DNA of 64,000 nucleotides from Prauserella salsuginis (GTDB lineage: Bacteria; Actinomycetota; Actinomycetes; Mycobacteriales; Pseudonocardiaceae): the NCBI RefSeq assembly GCF_024648885.1, contig NZ_JANBBF010000012.1:310001-374000 (forward strand). The letters are read 5' to 3'. The translations under genes and the position numbers were made by a program. Of this stretch, positions 50,523 through 59,644 are shown piece by piece. The notes under the pieces are model-generated. The model was not told the DNA's origin. It made no database searches and saw only the letters and a list, made by a program, of their open reading frames with translations. The stretch's first letter is position 1. Every line of letters starts with the position of its first letter.

Positions 50523-51617
50523 TCAGCCGGCCGCGGGTAGCCGGAGGCCGGTCTCCGAGTGGAAGGCGTGCACCTCGTCGGGACTGGTGATGGCGACCGT
50601 GACGGTCTCCCCGAGTTTCGGTGGCGTGCGCCCGTCGGCACGGACCACGAACCGTTCGGAGTGCTCGCCCACCCGGACGGTGCCGTGGACGTAGGCGTCC
50701 GCGCCGAGCTCCTCCACGAGCTCCACCGTCATCGCCGCGCCGTCCTCACCGGAACCGGCCAGCCGCAACGACTCCGGTCGCACACCCAGCGTCAGCGTGC
50801 CACCGGCCGCGGCGAGGGTGTCTCGCGACAGCGGCACGCTGAGACCGTCGAGGCGGGCACCGTCGTCGACCACGGTCACCGTTTTGAGGTTCATCGCGGG
50901 GGAGCCGATAAAACCGGCCACGAACGCGTTGGTCGGCCGTTCGTACAGGTTGCGCGGGGTGTCGCACTGCTGCAGCGTGCCGTCCTTGAGCACCGCCACA
51001 CGATGCCCCATCGTCATCGCCTCGATCTGATCGTGGGTGACGTAGATCGTGGTGGTGCTGAGTCGATCCTGGAGTGAGGCGATGTTGGCGCGGGTCTCGA
51101 CCCGCAGCTTCGCGTCCAGGTTGGAGAGCGGTTCGTCCATGAGGAACACCGACGGCTCCCGGACGATCGCCCTGCCCATGGCGACCCGTTGCCGCTGTCC
51201 GCCCGAAAGGGCCTTCGGCTTGCGGTCCAGGTACGCGGTGAGGTCGAGCAGCTCGGCCGCCTGCCGCACCCGGTCGGCGATGCTCGCCTTCGATTCCCCT
51301 TTGAGTTTGAGCGCGAAGCTCATGTTCTCCGCAACCGTCATGTGCGGGTACAAGGCGTAGGACTGGAACACCATGGCGATGTCGCGGTCCTTCGCGGGCG
51401 TATCGGTGATGTCCCTTTCGTCGATGTGGATGGCGCCCTCGTCGACGTCCTCGAGACCGGCCAGCATGCGCAACGCCGTGGACTTGCCGGAACCCGAAGG
51501 GCCGACCAGGACGAGGAACTCACCGTCGGCGACGGTCAGGTCGAGCCGGTCGACCGCGCGCACCGGGGGCGAACCGGGGTACAGCCGGGATGCATTCCGG
51601 TAGCTGACCTCTGCCAT
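50523..51617 (-). CDS. ABC transporter ATP-binding protein, MsmX/UgpC type
   Basis: Protein of 364 residues. ATPase domain at 1-235: Walker A GPSGSGKST near residue 40, Q-loop MVFQSYALYPHMT, signature LSGGQRQRVAMGRAI, Walker B VFLMDEPLSNLD and switch histidine in YVTHDQIEAM. A C-terminal TOBE/OB domain (about 240-360) is typical of carbohydrate importers. It probably energises the two permeases encoded 6 kb away on the other strand, since that set lacks its own ATPase; an MsmX-like ATPase serving several importers is also possible. ATG at 51617 with AAAGGTGG before it. Confidence 0.9.
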   Translation of the reverse strand: MAEVSYRNASRLYPGSPPVRAVDRLDLTVADGEFLVLVGPSGSGKSTALRMLAGLEDVDEGAIHIDERDITDTPAKDRDIAMVFQSYALYPHMTVAENMSFALKLKGESKASIADRVRQAAELLDLTAYLDRKPKALSGGQRQRVAMGRAIVREPSVFLMDEPLSNLDAKLRVETRANIASLQDRLSTTTIYVTHDQIEAMTMGHRVAVLKDGTLQQCDTPRNLYERPTNAFVAGFIGSPAMNLKTVTVVDDGARLDGLSVPLSRDTLAAAGGTLTLGVRPESLRLAGSGEDGAAMTVELVEELGADAYVHGTVRVGEHSERFVVRADGRTPPKLGETVTVAITSPDEVHAFHSETGLRLPAAG

Positions 51618-51722
51618 GGAAACCACCTTTCACCGTGGGCGCCGGACACCTTCGGCCGGACGCCGCGGAGATTGCCGTCCGGCCGCCGGTCGGCCGGACG
51701 TCGAAGGGCACCGTGCGGGCGA

Positions 51723-52469
51723 TCATGCCGAGGCCAGACCCCGGACGGTGCCGAGCAGGATATGGGCCAGGTTGAACACGACCGCCCCGGCGGGCGCCGC
51801 TGCCGCCGCCTCCGTGGTCGACACGATGGTGACCAGCGGCGTGCCGGCCTCGGCGGCCGCGTCGACGGCACCGTCCGCGGCGGCCCGCACCGCGGGGTCG
51901 GCGGTCCCGCCGGGCCTGCCCATCGACACCGCGAGATCCGCGGGGCCGATCATCAGCGCGTCGACACCGTCTACGGCCACGATGTCACCGGCCGCCGCGC
52001 ACGCCGACTCCGTCTCGAGCATCGGTATCACGAGCGTGGTCTCCGCCGCGTTCGCCAGATGCTCCACGGCCCCCGTGGCGCCGAACGAGCCGGCACGCGA
52101 GTACGTCGCGAACCCGCGCTCGCCCAGCGGGGGATACCGGGCCGCGGACACCGCGCGCCGGGCCTGCTCCGGCGTGTCGACGTGCGGCACGACCACGCCC
52201 TCCGCGCCGAGATCGAGGACGCGCAGCGTGAATGCCGGCTCGTCGTGGCCGACACGGATCAGCACGCCGATGCCCCGTGCCTGGGCCGCCTGGATGTGCT
52301 GCTGCAGCGGAACTAGGTCGGCGGGGCCGTGCTCGCAGTCGATGAGCACGAAATCCAGGCCGCCGATGCCGCACAGCTCGACGAGGTAGTCCGAGGGCAT
52401 GCGCACCAGGCCGCCGCGCAGCCGATCACCGGCCGACAGTCGCCGCTTGAGTTCGGATTTCGCGGTCAT
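51723..52469 (-). CDS. HpcH/HpaI-type class II aldolase
   Basis: Protein of 248 residues of the pyruvate-dependent aldolase barrel family (HpcH, YfaU, GarL). Family segments are GGLVRMPSDYLVELCGIGGLDFVLIDCEHGP at the start, the metal-binding pair in PMLETESACAA (Glu) and GVDALMIGPADLAVSMG (Asp), and GERGFATYSRAGSFG. These enzymes split 2-keto-4-hydroxy acids to pyruvate and an aldehyde. Its ATG overlaps the SDR stop as ATGA, placing it as the last step of the catabolic unit cupin-hydrolase-HDH-SDR-aldolase. Confidence 0.87.
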   Translation of the reverse strand: MTAKSELKRRLSAGDRLRGGLVRMPSDYLVELCGIGGLDFVLIDCEHGPADLVPLQQHIQAAQARGIGVLIRVGHDEPAFTLRVLDLGAEGVVVPHVDTPEQARRAVSAARYPPLGERGFATYSRAGSFGATGAVEHLANAAETTLVIPMLETESACAAAGDIVAVDGVDALMIGPADLAVSMGRPGGTADPAVRAAADGAVDAAAEAGTPLVTIVSTTEAAAAAPAGAVVFNLAHILLGTVRGLASA

Positions 52470-53230
52470 CGCGCCACCATTCCCGCCGACAGGTCGATGT
52501 CTGCAGCGCACAGCCCGGGCATCGAGAGCATCGACACGAGCGCCGTGGCCACCTCCTGCTCGGTCACCATGCGGCCGAGTGCCGCCCGCGAGACGAACGC
52601 GGCCTCCGCCTCCTCGTAACTGGTGCCGGTCCGCTTGGCCTCGAGCCGGAAGTTGCGTTCCATCCGCGGCCCTGCGACCGGACCGGGGGAGAGCGAGTTG
52701 ACGTTCACCCCCAGCGGGCCGACCTCCGCGGCGAGCGTGGTCGTGAGTCCCAGCACGGCCATCTTCGAGGCACAGTACGGAGTCCGCCGGACGAGCGGCC
52801 GTTTCCCGCTGACCGACGCGATGTTCACGATGTCACCGGATCCCCGCGCGAGCATGCCGGGCAGCAGCGCGCGGCACATCAGGTACGTGCCGTGCACGTT
52901 GCCGGCGAACACCTCCGACCACTCGGCCGGTTCGATGTCCGTCAGCGGTTTCACGGGGCCGGGCGTGCCCGCGTTGTTGACGAGGATTGACACGTCCTCG
53001 TCGGCGAGCTCGGCCGTCAACGCGGTCACCGAGTCCGGGTCGGCGACATCGACCGTGACGGCGCGTCCCGGCACCGCCAGTCCGGCCACGGTCTCCTCGA
53101 CCTTCGCCGCCGTCCGGCCGGCGGCGATCACGCGGCAGCCGTTGTCGGCCAGCGCGGTGCACATCGCCCGGCCCAGTCCGGAACCGCCGCCGGTAATCAG
53201 CGCCGTCCTGCCCGACAGTACGTCCGTCAT
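52466..53230 (-). CDS. short-chain dehydrogenase/reductase
   Basis: Protein of 254 residues, classical SDR: ITGGGSGLGRAMC near the N-terminus, VNNAGTPGPVKP, catalytic Ser in NIASVSG, YCASKMA and the ending ADIDLSAGMVAR. The unusually long loop before VSRAALGRMVTEQE resembles gluconate/keto-acid reductases. AAGRTAAKV after strand two suggests NADP+. ATGA overlaps on both sides place it between the histidinol-dehydrogenase-like enzyme and the aldolase. Confidence 0.87.
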   Translation of the reverse strand: MTDVLSGRTALITGGGSGLGRAMCTALADNGCRVIAAGRTAAKVEETVAGLAVPGRAVTVDVADPDSVTALTAELADEDVSILVNNAGTPGPVKPLTDIEPAEWSEVFAGNVHGTYLMCRALLPGMLARGSGDIVNIASVSGKRPLVRRTPYCASKMAVLGLTTTLAAEVGPLGVNVNSLSPGPVAGPRMERNFRLEAKRTGTSYEEAEAAFVSRAALGRMVTEQEVATALVSMLSMPGLCAADIDLSAGMVAR

Positions 53231-54543
53231 GTGCGCACCTCCGCCTGCGGAGCCCACGGCAGTGACGCACCGCCGTACTTCGCGGCACGCACGTCGCCGG
53301 AGCGGGCGTGTCCTTCGAACAGCTCGACGCGTGCGGCCCGGCCGCACACCTCGCCGAGCCGCGCGCTGGCGGCCGGATCGGTGACCTCCTGATACGTCAC
53401 CGTCTTCAGATACTTGCCGACCCAGAGGCCGCCCGTGTAGCGGGCCGCACCCTTGGTGGGCAGCACGTGGTTCGTACCGCTGACCTTGTCGCCGTAGGAC
53501 ACGCACGTGCCCTCGCCGAGGAACAGGGCGCCGTACTGGTTCATCCGGTCCAACGCCTGCCGCGGGTTCTCGGTGAGGACCTGGACGTGTTCGCTGGCGT
53601 AGCCGTCCGCGACCTCGAACGCCTCGTCCAGCGAATCCACGACGACGATCTCGCCGTGATCGCGCCACGACGGTTCGGCGAAGTCGCGCGTGGGCATGCC
53701 GGGTAGCAGCCGCTCGACGTGTTCGAGCACCGCGTGGCCGAGGTCGGCCGACGTCGTGACGAGCACGGCGGGCGAGTCCGGCCCGTGTTCGGCCTGCGAC
53801 AACAGATCCACCGCGACGACGAACGGATCCGCGGTCTCGTCGGCCACGATGAGGATCTCGGTGGGACCCGCGAACAGGTCGATACCGACCTCACCGAACA
53901 GCTGCCGTTTGGCCTCCGCCACGTAGGCGTTGCCCGGCCCCGCGATCAGATCGACCCGCGGCAGCGTCTCGGTGCCGACGGCGAGTGCGGCCATCGCCTG
54001 CACGCCGCCGAGCAGATAGATCTCGTCGGCGCCGGCCATGTGCATCGCCGCGACGGTCGCCGCGGGAACCTCGCCGCGGATGGGCGGAGTGCACGCCGCG
54101 ACCCTGGGCACACCGGCGACCTTCGCGGTCACGATCGTCATGTGGGCCGACGCGGTCAGGGGATACCGGCCGCCCGGCACGTACGACCCGGCGGCCGCCA
54201 CGGGCACGTGCCGCTGTCCGAGATGCACTCCGGGCAGCGTTTCGACCTCGATGTCGCGCATCGACTCGCGCTGGTGCCTGGCGAATCCGCGGACCTGCTC
54301 CTGGACGAACCGGATGTCCTCGATCACCTGCTCGGGGACGCCGGCGACGATCCGTTCAACCTCCTCGGCGGTCAGCCGGAACGAGTCCGGCGACCATCCG
54401 TCGAACCGCTCGGAGTACTCGCGGACGGCGGCGTCGCCGCGGTCGCGGATGTCGGCGATGATCGTCGAGACCCGCTCGGCGACGTCGGCGTCCTGCGTGG
54501 CGCCGGGCCGCTGACCTGCGGGCGCCTTCACGAGTTCGGGCAT
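53227..54543 (-). CDS. histidinol-dehydrogenase-like enzyme, not of the his operon
   Basis: Protein of 438 residues of the HisD family with the catalytic parts intact: zinc ligands in SQAEHGPDS and GTNHVLPTKGAARYTGG, the acid/base pair in ASEHVQVL, a zinc aspartate in SYGDKVSGT and the NAD part GPGNAYVAEAKRQLFG. No histidine biosynthesis gene is near. HisD-like enzymes in catabolic operons, such as HpsN for dihydroxypropanesulfonate, oxidise other vicinal alcohols to acids. ATG at 54543 has AAAGGAAA before it, and its first 16 bases overlap the upstream hydrolase gene. Confidence 0.85.
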   Translation of the reverse strand: MPELVKAPAGQRPGATQDADVAERVSTIIADIRDRGDAAVREYSERFDGWSPDSFRLTAEEVERIVAGVPEQVIEDIRFVQEQVRGFARHQRESMRDIEVETLPGVHLGQRHVPVAAAGSYVPGGRYPLTASAHMTIVTAKVAGVPRVAACTPPIRGEVPAATVAAMHMAGADEIYLLGGVQAMAALAVGTETLPRVDLIAGPGNAYVAEAKRQLFGEVGIDLFAGPTEILIVADETADPFVVAVDLLSQAEHGPDSPAVLVTTSADLGHAVLEHVERLLPGMPTRDFAEPSWRDHGEIVVVDSLDEAFEVADGYASEHVQVLTENPRQALDRMNQYGALFLGEGTCVSYGDKVSGTNHVLPTKGAARYTGGLWVGKYLKTVTYQEVTDPAASARLGEVCGRAARVELFEGHARSGDVRAAKYGGASLPWAPQAEVRT

Positions 54544-55256
54544 GGGTTTCCTTTCGGGATGCGGCAGCGGGTGAGCCAGTCGGTCAGGTGGTCGGCGACC
54601 TCGGCAGGCCGCTCGACGGGGAGCAGATGTCCGGCTCCCTGGACGGTGTGCAGTTCCGCGCCCGGCACGGCGCCGGCGATCCGGCGGTGGAACTCCGGCG
54701 GGCACAACGCGTCGGCCGTGCCGCACAGCACCAGGGTCGGAACGTCGACCTCGGCCAGCGATGCCGTGGCGTCGGTGCGGGTCGCCTGCGCGGCAAGCTG
54801 CCTGCGGAACGCCTCCGGTCCCACCCTTTCGGCCATCTCCGTGAACCGGCCGGCGTGCTGTGCGGGCGGTTCGGGTGCCGCGAACATCGTCGGCAGGATC
54901 GAATCACGGACGACGTCGGAAAAGCCGCCGCGGCGGGTCTGCGCGTCGAACGTCGCCCATCCGGCCCGTTGGGCCTTCGTCGGGGCGCCGGCATTCGTGG
55001 ACATCGCTGCGAACGCCGTGACGCGCTCGGGTGCGCGCCGCAGCACCTCGAAGCCGACGATCGCGCCGAGGCTCAGTCCGACGAGGACGAACGGTTCGTC
55101 CGACGCGGCGAGTACCTCCTCGGCCATGCCGCCGATGCTCGGCGCCGTCGGGACGACGTCCGACACCCGCGGGCCGAAGGCGGCACGGACGTCGTCCCAC
55201 AGCGCGGTGTCACAGAGCATCCCCGACACCGTGACGACGGGCGCGGCGGCCGTCAT
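54528..55256 (-). CDS. alpha/beta hydrolase
   Basis: Protein of 242 residues, compact alpha/beta hydrolase. The oxyanion segment is VTVSGMLCDTALWDD, the nucleophile elbow VGLSLGAIVG (serine near residue 62), acid in LVLCGTADALCPPE and histidine in QGAGHLLPVERP. The missing HGG motif and the short lid resemble enol-lactonase or thioesterase-like members. Its ATG overlaps the cupin stop (ATGA) and its end overlaps the HDH-like gene, so it is an integral member of the operon. Lactone or ester opening is a reasonable guess. Confidence 0.8.
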   Translation of the reverse strand: MTAAAPVVTVSGMLCDTALWDDVRAAFGPRVSDVVPTAPSIGGMAEEVLAASDEPFVLVGLSLGAIVGFEVLRRAPERVTAFAAMSTNAGAPTKAQRAGWATFDAQTRRGGFSDVVRDSILPTMFAAPEPPAQHAGRFTEMAERVGPEAFRRQLAAQATRTDATASLAEVDVPTLVLCGTADALCPPEFHRRIAGAVPGAELHTVQGAGHLLPVERPAEVADHLTDWLTRCRIPKGNPCPNS

Positions 55257-56425
55257 TCCCCGATCTTCCTCGGCACCAGCGCGTAGGGCGCGACGTAGCC
55301 GTTGTGGTCGATGGCGATTCCGGTGTCCGCGGCCGCCTTGGTGACCTCGTCGTCCCACTGCAGCCGGACCCGGCCGTCACCACCGTTGATGACGAGCAGC
55401 GACGCGGTCTCGTCGCCGACGTTGCGGATGGACCGCCATGCGCCCCGCGGCACGGAGAGCATGTCCCACGGGCCCAGTCGCACCGTGACCTGGTTGTCGG
55501 AGTCCTCGGAGTTGAGCGCGATCTCCCACTCGCCGTCCTTGGCGAGCAGGACCTGCGTCTCGTGGTGGCGGTGCCCGCGCATCCCACTGCCCGGCTCGGC
55601 CCGCAGCCACGCGACGTTGTGCCCGTGCGGGTTGTGGATCGGCGGCTCCTGGTCCCGGTCCTCGGTCATACCGTACCCGATGACCAGTGCCAGTTCCGCG
55701 CCGCCGCCGGGAAGCAGGCTGTCGAGGAACGCCGAGGAGGAGAACTCGAGGTCGTCGGGCGAGGCGATGCGCCTGCGCATCTCCTCCACGGAGTAGCTGC
55801 GCAGGTTCGCGATCTGCTCGGGCGACATCGGCCGGACGAGTTCGTCGTCGTCCGGCGGCTCGTCACCGGCCTCGGTGTCGATGAGGGCGCTCTCGGTCGT
55901 GAGGTAGAGCCCGTGGTCGGCCGCCTGCTGCAGCACCGAGGGGCCCCAGATGATGCCGCCGGTGTCGTCGTGGCCGAGCGTGGTGAACAGCCAGCCGTCG
56001 TCGGGGCCGATGTTGGTGAACCCGCGGAAGATCCACGTCGGCATCGAGGCGATGTCGCCTTCTCGCAGTACGAGTTCGCCGTCCTTGCCGTCGGCGCCCC
56101 ATCGCAGGAGGAACTCCCCGCGGAAGCAGTAGAAGACCTCCGCCGTGAAGTGCAGGTGCAGGTTGTTGGTGATCCCGTTCGGCATCGCGGCGGCGCCGAT
56201 GTTGTAGCCGTGCGGTTCGCGCAGGTTGACCACCTGATCGGAATTCTGCGACACGCCCGGCCCGATCATCGCGTAGTTCTCCTTGCGATCCGATCCGGGC
56301 GTGCGGCAGTCGATGAACGCCTGGTTGCAGGAGACGAAGTCGCTGCGGCGGACGGTACGCCGGGCGGCCTCGTCCTCGCTCACCATCACCTGGTCACTGT
56401 GCACGGTCACATCCGATTGCTTCAT
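55253..56425 (-). CDS. bicupin protein, homogentisate/gentisate-dioxygenase-like fold
   Basis: Protein of 390 residues with two cupin domains. The first (about 55-150) has the H-x-H-x3-E metal motif in HLHFTAEVFYCFRGE; the second (about 265-365) has GHRHHETQVLLAKDGEWEI. Between them is an acidic linker with PDDDELVRP. Both metal sites look usable. Such proteins include ring-cleaving dioxygenases and sugar-acid isomerases; I cannot choose. First gene of the minus-strand operon. A 14-bp palindrome covers its start codon, so the divergent LacI protein probably blocks it directly. Confidence 0.75.
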   Translation of the reverse strand: MKQSDVTVHSDQVMVSEDEAARRTVRRSDFVSCNQAFIDCRTPGSDRKENYAMIGPGVSQNSDQVVNLREPHGYNIGAAAMPNGITNNLHLHFTAEVFYCFRGEFLLRWGADGKDGELVLREGDIASMPTWIFRGFTNIGPDDGWLFTTLGHDDTGGIIWGPSVLQQAADHGLYLTTESALIDTEAGDEPPDDDELVRPMSPEQIANLRSYSVEEMRRRIASPDDLEFSSSAFLDSLLPGGGAELALVIGYGMTEDRDQEPPIHNPHGHNVAWLRAEPGSGMRGHRHHETQVLLAKDGEWEIALNSEDSDNQVTVRLGPWDMLSVPRGAWRSIRNVGDETASLLVINGGDGRVRLQWDDEVTKAAADTGIAIDHNGYVAPYALVPRKIGE

Positions 56426-56434
56426 ACGTATGCA
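56421..56434. promoter_or_regulatory. LacI-type operator over the bicupin start
   Basis: TTCATACGTATGCA contains the perfect palindrome CATACGTATG (56423-56432) around a central CG. A related site, TGAATACGCATACA, overlaps the promoter of the permease operon at 57765-57778. Both share the core ATACGYAT. Confidence 0.55.
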
Positions 56435-56539
56435 CACTAGTTGGATCGGGGCAGTCGTTGTCAACCGTCACCTGGGTCAGATGGGTCGTCGGCAGTGCGA
56501 GGACGTATGCTCGACCGCGACCGGAACGGGGAGGCAGAC

Positions 56540-57577
56540 GTGGGGATCACCAGCCGCGACGTGGCACGACTGGCGGGTGTGTCGCAGCCGACGGTGTCGA
56601 GGGCGCTGCGCGGGGATCCGCGGGTGTCCGAGGACACCGTGCGCAGGGTGCGCATGGCGGCGGAAGCGCTCAACTACGTTCCCAGCGAGGCCGGTCGTTC
56701 ACTGTCGACGCAGATCAGTCATCGCATCGGAGTGCTGGTCACCGACCTCACCAATCCGTTCTACCCGCACCTGGTCGGGCCGTTGCACGACGAACTCGAG
56801 CGGCTCGGATACCGCATGATGCTCTTCACGGAACGGTCCGAAGCCACGGCGGCCGCGGAGCGGCTCGTGGACCGGTCCATCGACGGACTCGTCCTCGCGA
56901 CGTCCACGCTGGACTCCGGGTTGCCTGCCGAGCTGAGCCGGCGGCAGCTGCCGTTCGTGTATCTCAACCGCGAGGGAACGGTGCCCGCGGACGCGATCGT
57001 GGTCGACAACCGGCGCGGTGGTGAACTGGTCGCCGAGGAGCTGGTGAAGGCGGGCCACACCCGCATCGGTGCGATCTTCGGGCCTGACAACACGAGCACC
57101 GGACGGGATCGTGAGATCGGGTTCCGGCAGGGGTTGGCCGACGCCGGCATCGCCCTGCGTCCCGCACATGTCCGGCACGGTCCGTTCGAATTCGAGACCG
57201 GTGCGCAAGCGCTGGCCGAACTCCTGGACACCGATCCGGTGCCGACGGCCGTGTTCTGCGGAAACGACGTCGTGGCCATCGGTGTGATCGATGCGGCCCG
57301 CCGGCTCGGCGTCGACATCCCCGAGCAGCTGTCGGTCGTCGGGTTCGACGACATCCCGATGGCGTCGTGGGCGAGTTTCGAGCTGAGTACGGTGCGGCAC
57401 GACCTCGACGAGATGGCGCGTACCGCGGCGAGGCTCCTCGTCGCGCGGGTGTCCGGTGACGACGCGAACCTCGAGCCGAGTGGAGTGGACGGCAACGGTG
57501 CGGCGGGTCAGCGGCGCGTCACGCTCGAGCCGCACTTCGTCGCGCGGCGCACGCATTGCGAGCCGTCGCAGAGCTGA
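56540..57577 (+). CDS. LacI-family repressor
   Basis: Protein of 345 residues: HTH SRDVARLAGVSQPTVSRALRGDPRVSEDT, hinge region ALNYVPSEAGRSL, and effector domain with IGVLVTDLTNPFYPHLVGPLH, FVYLNREGTVP, GGELVAEELVKAGHTRIGAIFGP, VFCGNDVVAIGVIDAARRLG and VGFDDIPMASW. GTG at 56540 follows GGGAGG at 5 bases; an ATG at 56507 is an alternative. It stands between the catabolic operon (minus) and the permease operon (plus), with a similar operator at each, and so probably represses both until a pathway compound is present. Confidence 0.88.
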   Translation: MGITSRDVARLAGVSQPTVSRALRGDPRVSEDTVRRVRMAAEALNYVPSEAGRSLSTQISHRIGVLVTDLTNPFYPHLVGPLHDELERLGYRMMLFTERSEATAAAERLVDRSIDGLVLATSTLDSGLPAELSRRQLPFVYLNREGTVPADAIVVDNRRGGELVAEELVKAGHTRIGAIFGPDNTSTGRDREIGFRQGLADAGIALRPAHVRHGPFEFETGAQALAELLDTDPVPTAVFCGNDVVAIGVIDAARRLGVDIPEQLSVVGFDDIPMASWASFELSTVRHDLDEMARTAARLLVARVSGDDANLEPSGVDGNGAAGQRRVTLEPHFVARRTHCEPSQS

Positions 57578-57750
57578 TCGCCCGGCTCGACGTCGGTCGT
57601 CTCCAGGCTTCGCGTGATCAGTACATACGAAGAATCGCCTGCGTTGAGTTGATATCCGGCGGTGTCCGGATCGATGTGCAGTGGTTCTTTCCTGGTCAAC
57701 TCTTCTAACTCGATGCAGTCGAGATTCTCGGGAGACCTTCCGTTCGGGCA

Positions 57751-57780
57751 TTGTCTCGCAGCTGTGAATACGCATACACT
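57751..57780 (+). promoter_or_regulatory. promoter with overlapping operator for the ABC importer operon
   Basis: TTGTCT (57751-57756) and TACACT (57775-57780) form -35 and -10 boxes with an 18-base spacer, and the LacI-type site TGAATACGCATACA (57765-57778) overlaps the -10. The start codon of the first permease lies 51 bases downstream. The 253-base gap 57578-57830 has lower G+C than its neighbours and no gene. Confidence 0.55.
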
Positions 57781-57830
57781 GCGCGGCACCCCGATCGCGC
57801 CGTTCTTCCGGCAGAGGAGGTCGACCCCCG

Positions 57831-58748
57831 ATGGTGGCATCCACCGTCTCCCCACCGCGCAGACGTTCCGGTTGGCGCAGACGTGCCGAACCGTACGTAC
57901 ATCTGGCGCCCGCACTGCTTGCTATCGGACTGACGACGGTGTACCCGCTCGTCTCCGCGCTCATCACGAGCTTCCGGCACTGGCGTCTCAACGAGACCAG
58001 GGAGCCAGGCGAATTCGTCGGGCTGGACCAGTATCAGCGCGCCTTCACCGACGGCACGTTCTACAACAGTGCCTGGGTGACGCTCGAGTTCACGGTGATC
58101 TCGGTCGTGCTGTCGGTCGGCCTCGGCCTCGGCATCGCGCTGATCCTGAACAATCGCACGAGACTGAGCGCCTTCACCAAGGCGCTGCTGATCCTGCCGT
58201 TCGCCGTGGCACCCGCCCTGAAGGGCTTCTCGTGGCGGTTCATGCTCAACCCGGACACCGGTGTCTACGACAAGATGCTCGACACGGTGTTCCCGTTCTT
58301 CGGCGACATCAATTGGCTCGGTGACCCTTTCTGGGCGCTGATGGCGCTGGCGCTGACGGAGGTCTGGGGATGGGCTCCGCTGATCGCCTTGATGCTCCTC
58401 GGCGGACTCGGATCGATCTCGCCGGAGGTGCGGGAAGCTGCCAAGCTCGACGGTGCGTCGCCGTGGCAGGAGTTCTGGCGGGTGACGTTCCCGCTGCTGC
58501 GTCCGCTGCTGCTCGTCGTCGTCTTCCTCAAGGCCGTGTTCTCGGTGAAGATCTTCGATCAGGTCGTCACGACCACCGGCGGCGGTCCGGGACGCGCGAC
58601 GGAGAGCATGAACTTCTTCGCCTACAACCAGGGATTCACCTTCCTCGACATCGGATACGCCTCGGCCGTCTCCTGGGTCATCGTCCTCGTGCTCGGAGTG
58701 CTGGCCGCCCTGTATCTGATCGCGATGGCCAGGCAGGAGGCGAAATGA
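57831..58748 (+). CDS. ABC sugar-type permease, MalF/UgpA-like
   Basis: Protein of 305 residues with six predicted membrane segments of the CUT1 carbohydrate importer family. The cytoplasmic EAA loop is EVREAAKLDGASPWQEFWRVTFPLL near residue 200, which docks the ATPase. LAPALLAIGLTTVYPLVSALITSF is the first segment. Overlaps the second permease gene as ATGA. It has no ATPase gene beside it; the one at 50.5 kb is the likely partner. Confidence 0.9.
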   Translation: MVASTVSPPRRRSGWRRRAEPYVHLAPALLAIGLTTVYPLVSALITSFRHWRLNETREPGEFVGLDQYQRAFTDGTFYNSAWVTLEFTVISVVLSVGLGLGIALILNNRTRLSAFTKALLILPFAVAPALKGFSWRFMLNPDTGVYDKMLDTVFPFFGDINWLGDPFWALMALALTEVWGWAPLIALMLLGGLGSISPEVREAAKLDGASPWQEFWRVTFPLLRPLLLVVVFLKAVFSVKIFDQVVTTTGGGPGRATESMNFFAYNQGFTFLDIGYASAVSWVIVLVLGVLAALYLIAMARQEAK

Positions 58749-59644
58749 CCGACATGGCAGTGAAACCGGAACCGGCGGCCTCCGTCCCGGCCGAGCCCCC
58801 ACCACCGCGGCGGAAGCGCAGGCGCAGCGGCTGGTCGGCGGTGGGGTCGACGGCGCGAGTGGTGGCGACCCTGGCGATTCTCTTCTTCGTGCTGTTCCCG
58901 ATCGTGTGGATGGCACTGACGGCGTTCAAGCCCGCACGTGACGCCTTCTCGACGTCGCTGGTGTTCACACCGAGTCTCGAGAACTTCTCCGCCGTACTCG
59001 GTGGAGCGAGTGACCTGAGCGGCGCCCTGGTCAACAGTGTCCTGATCGGTGTCGCCACGACCGTGGTCGCCGTGCCGTTGGCGTTGCTCGCGGCCTACGG
59101 GTTCTCCCGCTATCGGTTCCCGGGGCACCGTTCGATGTTGCTGGCGATCGTGGCGACGCAGTTCATCCCCGGAGTGGCGATCGCGTTGCCGTTCCTCACG
59201 CTGTTCCGCAGTCTCGGCCTCATCGACACGCATCTGGCGCTGGTCGTCGTGAATCTGTCGATCGTGGTCCCGTACATCACGTGGCTGCTGAAAGGATTCG
59301 TCGACGGCCTGCCGACGGAGATCGAGGAGGCGGCCCGCATCGACGGCTGCGGCCAGGTCGCGCTGCTGTGGCGGGTGATCACTCCGCTGGCGGCGCCGGG
59401 CATCTTCGTCTCGGCGGTCTTCTCGTTCCTCCTGGCATGGAACGAGTTCCTGTTCCCGACCTTCCTGTCGCGTTCGGACGCCACGACGCTTCCGGTGGCA
59501 CTCATGACGCTGGTGTTGCCGGAGGGCGTCGCGTGGGGACAGATGGCCGCGGCCGGCTTGCTGGTGATGGCGCCGATGCTGGTGATGGCCTTCCTCGTGC
59601 GGAAGCACTTCGCCGAGGGGATGACGATGGGAGCCGTGAAATGA
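58745..59644 (+). CDS. ABC sugar-type permease, MalG/UgpE-like
   Basis: Protein of 299 residues with a Pro/Arg-rich cytoplasmic leader of about 30 residues and six membrane segments. The EAA loop is TEIEEAARIDGCGQVALLWRVITPLAAPG near residue 200. LFPIVWMALTAFKPARDAF is the first segment and its exit loop. The TGA overlaps the binding-protein ATG, so permeases and binding protein are coupled. Confidence 0.9.
   Translation: MTDMAVKPEPAASVPAEPPPPRRKRRRSGWSAVGSTARVVATLAILFFVLFPIVWMALTAFKPARDAFSTSLVFTPSLENFSAVLGGASDLSGALVNSVLIGVATTVVAVPLALLAAYGFSRYRFPGHRSMLLAIVATQFIPGVAIALPFLTLFRSLGLIDTHLALVVVNLSIVVPYITWLLKGFVDGLPTEIEEAARIDGCGQVALLWRVITPLAAPGIFVSAVFSFLLAWNEFLFPTFLSRSDATTLPVALMTLVLPEGVAWGQMAAAGLLVMAPMLVMAFLVRKHFAEGMTMGAVK

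Noticed and set aside
50491-50523. Terminator from the repeated CGGCGTGCCGGT words
   Set aside because: The words are direct, not inverted, repeats and do not form a convincing stem.
53227-54543. Biosynthetic hisD
   Set aside because: No other histidine genes nearby, and the gene is locked by overlaps into a catabolic operon with a LacI regulator.
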